A stretch of 64,000 nt of DNA from contig NZ_JAQMUB010000045.1 in assembly GCF_028330965.1 (NCBI RefSeq), forward strand, positions 62,001-126,000, read 5' to 3'. Made by a program: the position numbers and the translations under genes. Origin of the DNA: Oscillatoria sp. CS-180. Lineage in GTDB: Bacteria > Cyanobacteriota > Cyanobacteriia > Phormidesmidales > Phormidesmidaceae. Position 1 is the first letter of the stretch. The number at the start of each line of letters is the position of its first letter. This document shows positions 55,147 through 63,412 of the stretch, piece by piece. The notes under the pieces were generated by a model. That model did no database searches. It was not told where the DNA came from and saw only the letters and a program-made list of their open reading frames with translations.

Positions 55147-55498
55147 AGGATCGCCTCAGGGAAAATGCAACGTAGTCTATCCTAGCGCTACTCAGGGATG
55201 ACTGAAATAGCAGCTTGGTCGTGATAAGCCCACACGTAAATTTCTCAATACCACCTAAGGAAAGCTTTGTTGCTAGTCTATGGAACGTCGCTCCATGGAA
55301 CTCATTTTCTCCCGGTATGGGCGTTCTCGTAGGATTAGGTCAATCTTGCTGCATCATTACAGGTATGACTTGCATATTTGACTCTAAGACTTGCAATTTG
55401 AAATGGATTGCCGAAACCAAACGCTACCAAAATTGCGGGTTAACGGGTCAAAAATCCAGGATTATCTGTGTAAGCCCTGATTCCTCCAAGCGAAGCCG
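55147..55498. other. intergenic region, nothing recognised
   Basis: This 352-bp gap between divergent cysE and the gene at 55499 must hold their promoters. A 95-codon open frame on the plus strand has no ribosome binding site or domain and is not accepted. Confidence 0.5.
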
Positions 55499-55972
55499 AT
55501 GACTGAAGCACCCAACTCTGCTAATCCCAGAACCCATTTGGATGATCTGGACGATGAATTGCCAACGGGACCCGGGGCAAGTTTCACCTTTCTATACTAT
55601 TTTTCGACAGCAGCTTTGCTCACGGCGTTGTTCACAGCGAGAACTTTTGGAGTGGGCTTAGCAACAGGCTTGCCTGGACAGTTTGCTTTAGTCGGCGGAG
55701 CTATGAGTGGATTGCTAGGCGTTTTTATGAATCGCACCGTCACTGTGGAAATTCCATTTACGAAGAAGAAGCCGTTTTTGCGGCAGCTTGAGTCAGCGAT
55801 CGCTGACATGGGCTATTCGCTCGACGAGACCGAGGGAACTGTTTCTCGCTACCGCAAAGTGCGTCTCAGTCGCTGGCTCGCAGGCAATATTTTCGTGCAG
55901 CAGCGGGAGCAATCGGTCATGCTAGTCAGCCGTGCCGCCAACGTACGAACGCTTAAAAAGCGCTTAAAGTAA
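55499..55972 (+). CDS. conserved cyanobacterial membrane protein
   Basis: This 157-residue protein has an acidic N-terminus and two adjacent membrane helices (SFTFLYYFSTAALLTALFTA and FALVGGAMSGLLGVFM). Its soluble basic C-terminal domain (LESAIADMGYSLDETEGTVS, RKVRLSRWLAGNIFVQQRE) resembles alpha/beta modules of cofactor-assembly or photosystem accessory proteins. No named family could be assigned. It is possibly co-transcribed with the small genes that follow. Confidence 0.78.
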   Translation: MTEAPNSANPRTHLDDLDDELPTGPGASFTFLYYFSTAALLTALFTARTFGVGLATGLPGQFALVGGAMSGLLGVFMNRTVTVEIPFTKKKPFLRQLESAIADMGYSLDETEGTVSRYRKVRLSRWLAGNIFVQQREQSVMLVSRAANVRTLKKRLK

Positions 55973-56118
55973 AAACTTGTTGGAGTTCAAGCTGCCGCAA
56001 CCGTTTGATGGGGTGAAGGAGATCAGCGATCGCCGAGACTTCGTTTTACAGTGCCGTGTCTACTCAAAAATGCTCACAAAGGGACATGTGCCGCGTCGAA
56101 AACACAGGAAAGACTGCA

Positions 56119-56364
56119 ATGGCCAAGAAGCAAAAATTTCCTCATTTGCTGGGATCCAAATGGACAGCTCAACAAAAAACCTTTGGATGGCGGCATTTTC
56201 GAGTTGTCAATCGCAAAAACCAGGGCGGTCTCGTGTTTGCTGAGCTAGTTGCGGCGTGCGACCCCGAAGTTCGGTTTTGGGTCAATGCGAAGAGTTTGAA
56301 GAATCGCCAAGTTTGGGCAGCAGGGTGGCAATCTCCACAAGAACAGGGAAGAGACATTTCATGA
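56119..56364 (+). CDS. TIGR02450-type small tryptophan-rich protein
   Basis: The 81-residue product starts at the ATG at 56119; longer in-frame openings upstream are unlikely. It contains LLGSKWTAQQKTFGWRHFRV and VNAKSLKNRQVWAAGWQ, the hallmark Trp-containing motifs of this small conserved family found in cyanobacteria and gamma-proteobacteria. It is basic and soluble. Function is unknown. Confidence 0.8.
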   Translation: MAKKQKFPHLLGSKWTAQQKTFGWRHFRVVNRKNQGGLVFAELVAACDPEVRFWVNAKSLKNRQVWAAGWQSPQEQGRDIS

Positions 56365-56410
56365 AAAATTGTTAAGCTGTCAGCGTAATCCTTTAATTGT
56401 CGAGAAATAC

Positions 56411-56740
56411 ATGTTCTCTCAAGATTTTTCAAATCAGTCTGAACCCCCCTTATTGCAAAGCGTTTTGGAACCTTTGCTCGATGACTTCAAGTACTGGTTT
56501 AGTGAGACTGAGGCCCTTCTCACCTCTGACGCAGCCCAGAGTCTAGAATCTGAGATCCGTCAAGACTTGATGAATCAAATTCAGACTGCTCAGCAAGAGG
56601 TGGCTACTGCTCGAACGCTGTTATTGGCAACCAGCGGAAACGCTGGGGTGGATACTGCTGTGGTGGCTCAGTGGCATCAGCTCGTGAACAAGTGTTGGCA
56701 GGCTGCTCGTCACATCCGCCAGTCAGGAAATGAGAGCTAA
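56411..56740 (+). CDS. DUF2605 family protein
   Basis: This 109-residue helical protein starts at ATG 56411. It contains LLQSVLEPLLDDFKYWFSE and QQEVATARTLLLATSG, typical of cyanobacterial DUF2605. It is acidic and has no membrane segment. The DUF2973 gene follows, and these two families are often neighbours in cyanobacteria, so a shared though unknown role is plausible. Confidence 0.83.
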   Translation: MFSQDFSNQSEPPLLQSVLEPLLDDFKYWFSETEALLTSDAAQSLESEIRQDLMNQIQTAQQEVATARTLLLATSGNAGVDTAVVAQWHQLVNKCWQAARHIRQSGNES

Positions 56741-56952
56741 TGATATTGGAGAAATCTGCTAGGTACCTTGCTGGGCCTACGTCAGATTCCTCCTGTTTGT
56801 GTCTGTGTAGACGGTTTTCCCAAAGAAATCTAAATCTATAACGACGGCTTTGGATACTATGTAATTAGAGACACTTAAGAAACTGAGTGAGTACTCGTGG
56901 GCTAATCGCCTTCTCACATGACGGCCCCTAGGGAGCAATATTTATAAGAACC

Positions 56953-57276
56953 ATGCTGCAAGCTCTTTACATCATTGCATTCGCAGTTTTGTCTGTCCTG
57001 GCGATCAGTAATCTGATACGCAACATTATGCTGTTGGGCTCTGACAGCCGCCGCGACCCTCGCAGACCCTACATGAATAATGGCGATCGCTCCAGCAGTA
57101 GTAGCTCTGGTCGGTCAATTCCTCACCCAGAGATGCTTGATGAAAAAGGGCGCGTACTGGATGAGCCACTACTGGTTATGAAATCAATCTCCCTCGAAGA
57201 TGCTCGCGAGCAACTGGATGCTCTTTACGACAATTCGTCGGAGACGATGGACAGCACCCAGGATGAGGAAGCATAA
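56953..57276 (+). CDS. DUF2973 family protein
   Basis: This 107-residue protein has an N-terminal membrane helix (LYIIAFAVLSVLAISNLI). A Ser-rich linker is followed by a conserved C-terminal motif, HPEMLDEKGRVLDEPLLVM and SLEDAREQLDALYDNS. This matches DUF2973 of cyanobacteria. It is anchored in the membrane with a cytoplasmic tail. Function is unknown; it follows DUF2605. Confidence 0.86.
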   Translation: MLQALYIIAFAVLSVLAISNLIRNIMLLGSDSRRDPRRPYMNNGDRSSSSSSGRSIPHPEMLDEKGRVLDEPLLVMKSISLEDAREQLDALYDNSSETMDSTQDEEA

Positions 57277-57354
57277 TTCCTTAGCACTGCTCTCGACGGG
57301 ATGATTGATTTCCCTCTACCAAAAGGTCCAAAGCTTATCGAGGTAGAGATTTGG

Positions 57355-57386
57355 GTGGTCATGCGAGTTGACTATCTGACCACTTT
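57355..57386. terminator. hairpin between DUF2973 and mrdA
   Basis: GTGGTCA (57355-57361) pairs with TGACCAC (57377-57383), followed by TTTG on the plus strand. It lies between convergent genes and may terminate either one; the short stem makes it a moderate candidate. Confidence 0.4.
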
Positions 57387-57466
57387 GTCTCCACATTCGG
57401 CAGCCGGTTGCTCCAGGCAACTTACCGTTTTATCGTAAGTCTTCAGCGAACAACAGGATGAGATAG

Positions 57467-59266
57467 CTACTGAGGCTGTGATGGTTGCCAATCTTTGTAA
57501 TAGCCTTCCAGCATTTGTTTGACCATTGGAGCAGCTACCGAACCGCCGCCACCGCCTGAATGTTCAGCGAAGGCAACGATCAAAATCTCAGGGTCATCTG
57601 CTGGAGCATACGCCCCAAACCATGCATGGTTTTCATAGGGAGGCGCTTCTGCTGTGCCAGTCTTGCCAGCAATGGGCGGCATATTAGGTAGATTGAGCGA
57701 TCGCGCAGTACCGCCAGAAATCACTTGCCGTAAACCATCTTGCAAAACGTCTATGGTAACGGGCTGCAGGCCAACGGATTCGCGCCAGTCATCTTCAGTA
57801 CGACTATCCTGCAACAAGTGCGGCGTTACGAGATACCCTCCGTTGGCTGGAACTGCAAACATAACGGCGACTTGCAGCGGTGATGTTTGCAAGAAACCCT
57901 GACCAATGGACATATTAATGCTGTCTCCTACCAGCCAGCCGTACCCTAAATTGTCCTGCTTCCAAGCATCATCTGGAACCAAGCCTGCACTTTCTTCGGC
58001 GCCTATTTCGATGCCTGTCTTAGAGCCAAATCCAAATCGACGGGTCCATTGAATCAGGGTTTCTCCACCAACTCTACGACCCACCTGATAGAAGAACGTA
58101 TCGCTGCTCATTGCCATTGCGCCCCGAAACCCCAACGGGCCAAATCCCGCGTTGTTCCAGTCCCAGAACAGATGGCCTCCAACATTCAGAAAAGCGAATG
58201 TTGGCAGAACTGCATCGGGAGAGTAAGCCCCTGACTCAATACCTGCGGCGGTAGTCACAATCTTGAAGGTGCTAGCGGGTGGAAATCCTTGGAGCGATCG
58301 ATTCAGGAACGGATGCTCAGCCCCTTGAAGCTGCGCCCACTGGGCGTCTGTGATGTTAGTCGTGAAGATATTGGGATCGAAGGTAGGACGGCTGACCATT
58401 GCCAAAATGGCTCCTGAATCAGGGTCCATTGCCACGATCGCGCCCTTGGTATTGCCCAGTGCCTGTTCTGCCAGCTTCTGAACTTCTAGATCAATGGTAA
58501 GTCGAACATCGTTTCCAGAAATGGCAGGTTTGTTCCCCAATACACTGATGACTCGTCCAGAGCTGTCAACTTCGACCTGCTGCCCGCCCCACTGCCCCTG
58601 TAGGGTCTGCTCGAAGGCTGCTTCGGCTCCCATTTGGCCGATGATGTCACCCATACGATACTCTTCGTATTGCGACTCATTCAGTTCATCTTCAGTAATT
58701 TCGCCAGTGTAGCCCAGCACATGTGCAGCCAAATCTCCGTTGGGATAGTTGCGAACAGCTTCAGCTTCTAAACGAACGCCGGGAAGTTCATCACCAAATT
58801 CAGCAATGGCCGTCGCCTGAGCCGGACTAACCCCGCGCGCAATGGTGATAGCTTCAATAGATTCGTATCCGGCCTGTTCCAAACGCTGGCGAATGCTGTC
58901 TGGCGAGACATTCAATATTTCAGACAAGCGGTCGATGACGGTAGGCCATTCAGACCGAGGGAGTGCGATTGGCCAAATAGAAATGGAATGGGATAGACGG
59001 CTACTTGCCAAGATCTTCCCGTTGCGGTCAAGTAAGGCTCCTCTGGCAGGACGTTTGGGAACCAAACGAATACGGTTGGTTTCTGCCCGCTGGCGATTGC
59101 GAATGCCGTCCACAAGCTGGAGCTGGGCTAGGCGAGTTCCTACTGCACCAAACAGCACACCTGAGACAACGACCATTGCCATGACTGCCTGAAAATGTTT
59201 GCCGACAGTGCGATCGCTATCTTTTTTCAGTCTAAGTTGCCACCGAGATTGCAAATCTAATGTCAT
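57467..59266 (-). CDS. mrdA: penicillin-binding protein 2 (peptidoglycan transpeptidase)
   Basis: The protein of about 599 residues has one N-terminal membrane helix (VMAMVVVSGVLFGAVG), a dimerisation domain (RLVPKRPARGALLDRNGKIL) and a class B transpeptidase domain. That domain has SXXK (STFK, about residue 332), SXD (SSDTFFYQV) and KTG (AGKTGTAEAP). The SSD form of the second motif is typical of PBP2 rather than PBP3. It cross-links peptidoglycan for lateral growth with RodA. The start is the ATG at 59266; the TTG at 59293 adds nine residues. It is a single gene. Confidence 0.93.
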   Translation of the reverse strand: MTLDLQSRWQLRLKKDSDRTVGKHFQAVMAMVVVSGVLFGAVGTRLAQLQLVDGIRNRQRAETNRIRLVPKRPARGALLDRNGKILASSRLSHSISIWPIALPRSEWPTVIDRLSEILNVSPDSIRQRLEQAGYESIEAITIARGVSPAQATAIAEFGDELPGVRLEAEAVRNYPNGDLAAHVLGYTGEITEDELNESQYEEYRMGDIIGQMGAEAAFEQTLQGQWGGQQVEVDSSGRVISVLGNKPAISGNDVRLTIDLEVQKLAEQALGNTKGAIVAMDPDSGAILAMVSRPTFDPNIFTTNITDAQWAQLQGAEHPFLNRSLQGFPPASTFKIVTTAAGIESGAYSPDAVLPTFAFLNVGGHLFWDWNNAGFGPLGFRGAMAMSSDTFFYQVGRRVGGETLIQWTRRFGFGSKTGIEIGAEESAGLVPDDAWKQDNLGYGWLVGDSINMSIGQGFLQTSPLQVAVMFAVPANGGYLVTPHLLQDSRTEDDWRESVGLQPVTIDVLQDGLRQVISGGTARSLNLPNMPPIAGKTGTAEAPPYENHAWFGAYAPADDPEILIVAFAEHSGGGGGSVAAPMVKQMLEGYYKDWQPSQPQ

Positions 59267-59373
59267 GGCGTTCACTTCAACCAACCAAAGCAAGCCTACT
59301 GTAGCCCATTATGAATTGTGAATTGCGATTTTTGGGGCAGTCGTTTGAAGTGAACATCCAAAGTAGCAAGCCA

Positions 59374-59916
59374 TCAAGGTTTGCTGAGTTTCAGTTGCTG
59401 ATGGCAAATCCAAGATTTGTCAGGATTGTGCTGATAAAAACGCAGTTCCCAATCGACAGGTGCTTGAGGGTCTACTAAATTGACCGCAAGAGCCTTCAAA
59501 TCGTCTGATTGTTCAGACACAAAGTCATAGGCAAGACTGAGATGGAGCCAGTCCTTAGGTCTGAGGGGAGTTTTTCGAGTCGCTGATGTCGCCGTACAGA
59601 CAAAATCCAAAATCAGTTTTCTCAGCCATTCTGACGATAATTCGAGGCCATGCCAGTCAGCCCGAAAGACCAGATCCTTGACGTCTATGACCGGTTCAGG
59701 TTGCGATCGCCGGAGTCGTTTAAGAGACCGCTCCAATTTTTGTGTGTATCTGGGAACAGCACCCGGCACATCCTCAAAGAAGCCTGTTAGCGTACAGTGA
59801 GGCATGTATTGATGAGCCATATTCGGCCCATAAGCCATACGACTTTTGTCAAAATAGGTCTTAAGTTGCTCTGCTAATTCACCAGTCGGACAAGCATAAA
59901 CAATAAATTTAGTCAT
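59374..59916 (-). CDS. 2H phosphodiesterase / 2'-5' RNA ligase-like protein
   Basis: This 180-residue protein carries two His-x-Thr/Ser-x motifs, HCTLTGFF (about residues 40-47) and LHLSLAYDF (about 129-137), the hallmark of the 2H superfamily. It fits the cyanobacterial/plant group that opens cyclic phosphates. It could act on 2',3'-cyclic nucleotides or ADP-ribose 1'',2''-cyclic phosphate from tRNA splicing. The exact substrate is not known. It is cytoplasmic and a single gene. Confidence 0.82.
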   Translation of the reverse strand: MTKFIVYACPTGELAEQLKTYFDKSRMAYGPNMAHQYMPHCTLTGFFEDVPGAVPRYTQKLERSLKRLRRSQPEPVIDVKDLVFRADWHGLELSSEWLRKLILDFVCTATSATRKTPLRPKDWLHLSLAYDFVSEQSDDLKALAVNLVDPQAPVDWELRFYQHNPDKSWICHQQLKLSKP

Positions 59917-60344
59917 AGGAGCATTAGAGAGTCTGTTTTCTCAGCTCAGCGGCATTTTGACAAACCGCATTAGCATCAATTAGATGTGACTTGTCGTAAT
60001 GCAGAGATTACGAACTCCCTTGACCCGCGATGGCAAAAAATCGCTAAGAAGCTTTGAGAAAACCTGGGGCAAACTCAGCTTGATAGCTTTCACTCCCTGC
60101 AATATAAGCATATGGAATGCTGCCTATGGTAGCGTTAACGCTCGTTTATGCTGACTTTAACCTGCGACCTTTTGGTGGTTCGATAGCTTAAACCATAGGT
60201 GTCACTTTCTGCTTGAAAACAATAAGGCCACTCCACACTCCATGTTCTCAAACAGAACAGAGCATGAAACGGCCTTTCCAGATAACTTTTAGTAGATCGA
60301 TAGTGAATCAGCAGTCCACCCTTAGCAGAAATTCAAGCTCTCTT
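59917..60344. other. intergenic region with a small hairpin only
   Basis: These 428 bp contain no supported gene. A short stem, TGTTCT/AGAACA around 60243-60258, is the only clear structure. The region should contain the promoter for the 2H phosphodiesterase gene and the 3' end of the DUF1400 gene. Confidence 0.5.
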
Positions 60345-60956
60345 TTACAAGAAGCCTGCCGCCAGAAACTGCTCAACCGTCGAGATGTCTTTTTGAACTT
60401 GCTCAACGACAGGACCTATTTTCTCAGTTTCAACCACGACAGAATCAGCATCAAATTCTTGAATAAATTCGATCGCACTGACTTGGTTATCCGCTGCAGA
60501 AGCCAGTAGTGCATCTTTGATGTAAGTCCAGCTTTGTTGAGATCCATTAGGCATGTTAATCGTGGTTCCAACTAGCTGAAAAAAGCTTTCAGCAATAAAG
60601 GTTTGGCTGGCTTCTTCTAAGAGCCCTTGATCAACACTCACTTCAGTATTGAGGACTGAAAGAGCAACCTCTTTTTCAACATTTATGACACCTAAAAGAG
60701 ACTCAATTTCTTGAGAGGGTTGTCCTGTGGCTGAGAAATCTGCTAGGTCCTGCACCGACAAACTACCGAATTGAAAACCACCATAAGACAGTTTGATCTC
60801 CTCTAATGCTTGAGCTTTAGGGGCTTGAGATAGCAGAACAGCACCAGTACCCAGAACAACGCCCCCTATAGAGAACAGACGGGTTAGAAGACGCGATTTC
60901 GAAAAAGAGGGATTACTCAAGCTGAAAGGAATACCTAAAAGTAGGGGCAAACGCAT
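60345..60956 (-). CDS. exported stand-alone DUF1400 domain protein
   Basis: The 203-residue product starts at the ATG at 60956; an upstream frame to 61151 is not credible. A signal sequence (LLTRLFSIGGVVLGTGAVLL, AQA cleavage) is followed by a DUF1400 domain. Its opening motif is EEIKLSYGGFQFGSLSVQDLADFSATG, and helical repeats follow. In most cyanobacterial relatives this domain precedes an alpha/beta hydrolase; here the protein ends without one. The function is unknown and the location periplasmic. Confidence 0.8.
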   Translation of the reverse strand: MRLPLLLGIPFSLSNPSFSKSRLLTRLFSIGGVVLGTGAVLLSQAPKAQALEEIKLSYGGFQFGSLSVQDLADFSATGQPSQEIESLLGVINVEKEVALSVLNTEVSVDQGLLEEASQTFIAESFFQLVGTTINMPNGSQQSWTYIKDALLASAADNQVSAIEFIQEFDADSVVVETEKIGPVVEQVQKDISTVEQFLAAGFL

Positions 60957-61181
60957 GATTTTAAAGTTCCAGAAAACAGAGACATCTAATCGGACTGACG
61001 ATTTGCGGACTAGAAAGTTGCAGTTTAGATAGTCAGCAAGACAGTAAAGTCGCTGAGCGATTATAGCGATTTTGAGAAAGCGTGTTGATGTTACTGTATC
61101 CCAGTTCCTAGGCAATAGAGGTCTTGGTTGAAAAGCACCACCACCTTGCATCAGCTAGGAATGGGTACGTCAAGAAGACGC

Positions 61182-63014
61182 CTATTCTTGTGCCTCTCTA
61201 CAGCGAAGATGGACATATAGATAACCGCCTTTATTCCCTTGGGGCATGTCGGGCGAAAGGCGGCAAGACTCAGGCATAGTGACGATGAGGGGATCGTCAT
61301 CTTCAATTCGTGAGCGGATAGCCCAGACATCAGCTGGTTTTGCAATCTGATCAATTCTGTCAGCAAAGCTCTCGGTGAGCGACCTTTCGACACCATAACC
61401 GTGTCTGATTGAGAAAAACATTGGAGCTGCTTTCCAACCACTGCCAGGGTCATTGGGGTGGAAGTTTCGATCAATTTCCCATCCAATGCTTAAAAAACGA
61501 GCGCCAATGACGGTAGGTTGCTCATGTACCTTTTCAGTGGATGCCAGCACAACGGGATAGATTGAGTGCTCTTGAACAAATGGAATAAAGCGATCAGGAG
61601 CATAGTATTTCGGAAACGCAACATTGTTGACGATTAGAAGCGAACTCAGCAAGCCGAGTATCCAGGTAAGTTGAACGAAACGTCGACCCGATAGTCGTTT
61701 GCGGCTGAAGGGAATGGAGATACTCAGATCGCCGTTGGGCGATCGCTGTGTCCAATAGTGAGCAAAAATTCCTCCCGATAAGATCAGCACAGCGGGATAG
61801 TAAGTAAATTTGTAGCGTAGGCCACGGGTGATGTCTGAGCCATAGACATAACAGATCACAGCAAAAAGACTTAGAATAGCCAACAAAAAGCCGCCTATCA
61901 GCATCGAGCCCATGCGCTTCTGAGGTACATTACAAAGCTTTCCAATCCCTCTGAAGAAAGTAGGGACGAATTTTGCAATAAACAGCAGTGTCAGTAGGAT
62001 ACCGAAACTGATAATGACGAAATCCAAAGGTGTTTGAGCAAAGAAATTGGCTGGCGTAACGAAAGTTGTAATGAAAGCAGCAAAGGTCTGTACTAAGGGA
62101 TTAAACCACCTCATAAACCAGCCATTTTCTCTCAAAAAGGTTGTCTGAGGGCTGCCATAAAAATGCAGCAGTACAGGCAGCCAAGCAAGAATTCCAAGAG
62201 TTGTGATAGAAACGGCTCCGTAGATAGGTCTCCAATGGGATTTCCATAAAACGGAGAGTCGCTCTTGTCTAATCTGTTTGCCTGCAATGATGGCGATAAC
62301 AATTCCCTCAGCACAGAACGTCAACGCCGAGAAATAGTGGTTAGCAAAAGCAAAAATATTGACTAAACCCCATCCTAAACAAAGCTGCCAATCAGGAGCT
62401 TTTTGAGCAGACACGGAACGGGCGGCAATGACAAAACACCCTAGAGATAGGGTAATCAGAGTAATGGCTAGCCCATAGTGTCGCGCTTCTTGGGAGAGAA
62501 ATAGGCTGAAAGGTGAGACTGCCATGAAAGCAGCACTCAACATTCCTGCTAGTGAGGATTGAAAAGTATTCTTAGCTGCCCAAAAGATACAGGGTATTGC
62601 TAAAGAACCTAATAATGCTGAAAACAAACGAGCGATCGCGAGGGAAGCAACAGCCCCTTCTCTAGAGAACAAATCCATCCAAAAATGGGCCAGCATAAAA
62701 TAGGCAGGTGGATGATTATTTTCCTGGAGTAGATAACGAGCAGAATCTAGAAAGGTCGCCTCACTATTCAGCGTAATAGGTTGCAGAAGTGCTTTCAGGT
62801 CAACAACTGCTTCTGTTGGCAAAAAGTAGCTGCTATTACCTAAGCTAAAGATGACGGTGCTAACCTCATCCATCCAGGCCGTTTTTAAGCCTAGATTCAT
62901 GACTCTTAGCCCTAAACCTACTAGGAAAAATAGGGACACAAGCACGAAAATGTTCTGATGCGATCGCGCTTTCTGCTGACTTGAAGTTCCTAGCTGACGC
63001 AAAACAGATCCCAA
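61182..63014 (-). CDS. membrane glycosyltransferase (GT39/ArnT-like)
   Basis: This 610-residue polytopic protein has a conserved acidic motif in the first periplasmic loop (LKTAWMDEVST), NHPPAYFMLAHFW and LSQEARHYGLAI. These are typical of lipid-linked sugar-dependent glycosyltransferases of the GT-C fold. It has about 10-12 hydrophobic segments and a soluble C-terminal part (about residues 460-610). It probably transfers a sugar from a polyprenyl phosphate donor to an exported acceptor. Its acceptor is unknown. Confidence 0.85.
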   Translation of the reverse strand: MGSVLRQLGTSSQQKARSHQNIFVLVSLFFLVGLGLRVMNLGLKTAWMDEVSTVIFSLGNSSYFLPTEAVVDLKALLQPITLNSEATFLDSARYLLQENNHPPAYFMLAHFWMDLFSREGAVASLAIARLFSALLGSLAIPCIFWAAKNTFQSSLAGMLSAAFMAVSPFSLFLSQEARHYGLAITLITLSLGCFVIAARSVSAQKAPDWQLCLGWGLVNIFAFANHYFSALTFCAEGIVIAIIAGKQIRQERLSVLWKSHWRPIYGAVSITTLGILAWLPVLLHFYGSPQTTFLRENGWFMRWFNPLVQTFAAFITTFVTPANFFAQTPLDFVIISFGILLTLLFIAKFVPTFFRGIGKLCNVPQKRMGSMLIGGFLLAILSLFAVICYVYGSDITRGLRYKFTYYPAVLILSGGIFAHYWTQRSPNGDLSISIPFSRKRLSGRRFVQLTWILGLLSSLLIVNNVAFPKYYAPDRFIPFVQEHSIYPVVLASTEKVHEQPTVIGARFLSIGWEIDRNFHPNDPGSGWKAAPMFFSIRHGYGVERSLTESFADRIDQIAKPADVWAIRSRIEDDDPLIVTMPESCRLSPDMPQGNKGGYLYVHLRCREAQE

Positions 63015-63412
63015 CGCTGATACCCTCCTAGTAATGAGTCAATCGTTCAATCATAGTATCTGCAAAAGGGACGCCATTTGCGTTGGAGTATGGTGCCAAT
63101 TTATGCGGAGTTTTGCCCAATAAGGTTAAGACAAATAGCAACCCTACTAAGAATTTAAGGCTTGAGGGTGCTGAGAAACAGACAAAAGTCGAACGCTTGC
63201 AGGTCCAATCGTGCAGTTCTAGATGAGTTGAATTAAAGTTAGATTAAGGAACAGATAGGACTGATCAGCCTCATGGCTCTAGTACCGCTACGCGGAATTC
63301 AAAATTCAAAGCTAAGGCAGATAAGCTTTCTCAGTGTTTTGAATGGTGAGTCTATTTCTGCCGCAGTGTACTAGTGCTTTCCTGTCATCATCTTTAGAAT
63401 CAGAGTAGCTCA
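63015..63412. other. intergenic region containing a family 2 repeat
   Basis: Nearly 400 bp separate the divergent glycosyltransferase and CHAD genes. Apart from the dispersed element at 63277-63374, nothing is recognisable. Confidence 0.5.
63277..63374. repeat. dispersed ~100-bp element, copy 2 (family 2)
   Basis: The element matches 18691-18800 and has clear terminal inverted repeats, CTAGTACCG at the left and GTGTACTAG at the right. It lies about 40 bp upstream of the CHAD gene. A short non-coding sequence with inverted ends is consistent with a MITE. Confidence 0.75.

Noticed and set aside
55215-55502. 95-codon plus-strand frame between cysE and the next gene
   Set aside because: It has no ribosome binding site or recognisable motif and overlaps the start of the better-supported gene at 55499.
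60225-60270. ATAAGGCCACTC similarity to position 115
   Set aside because: The shared stretch is only about 12 bp and the rest diverges, so it is not called a repeat.
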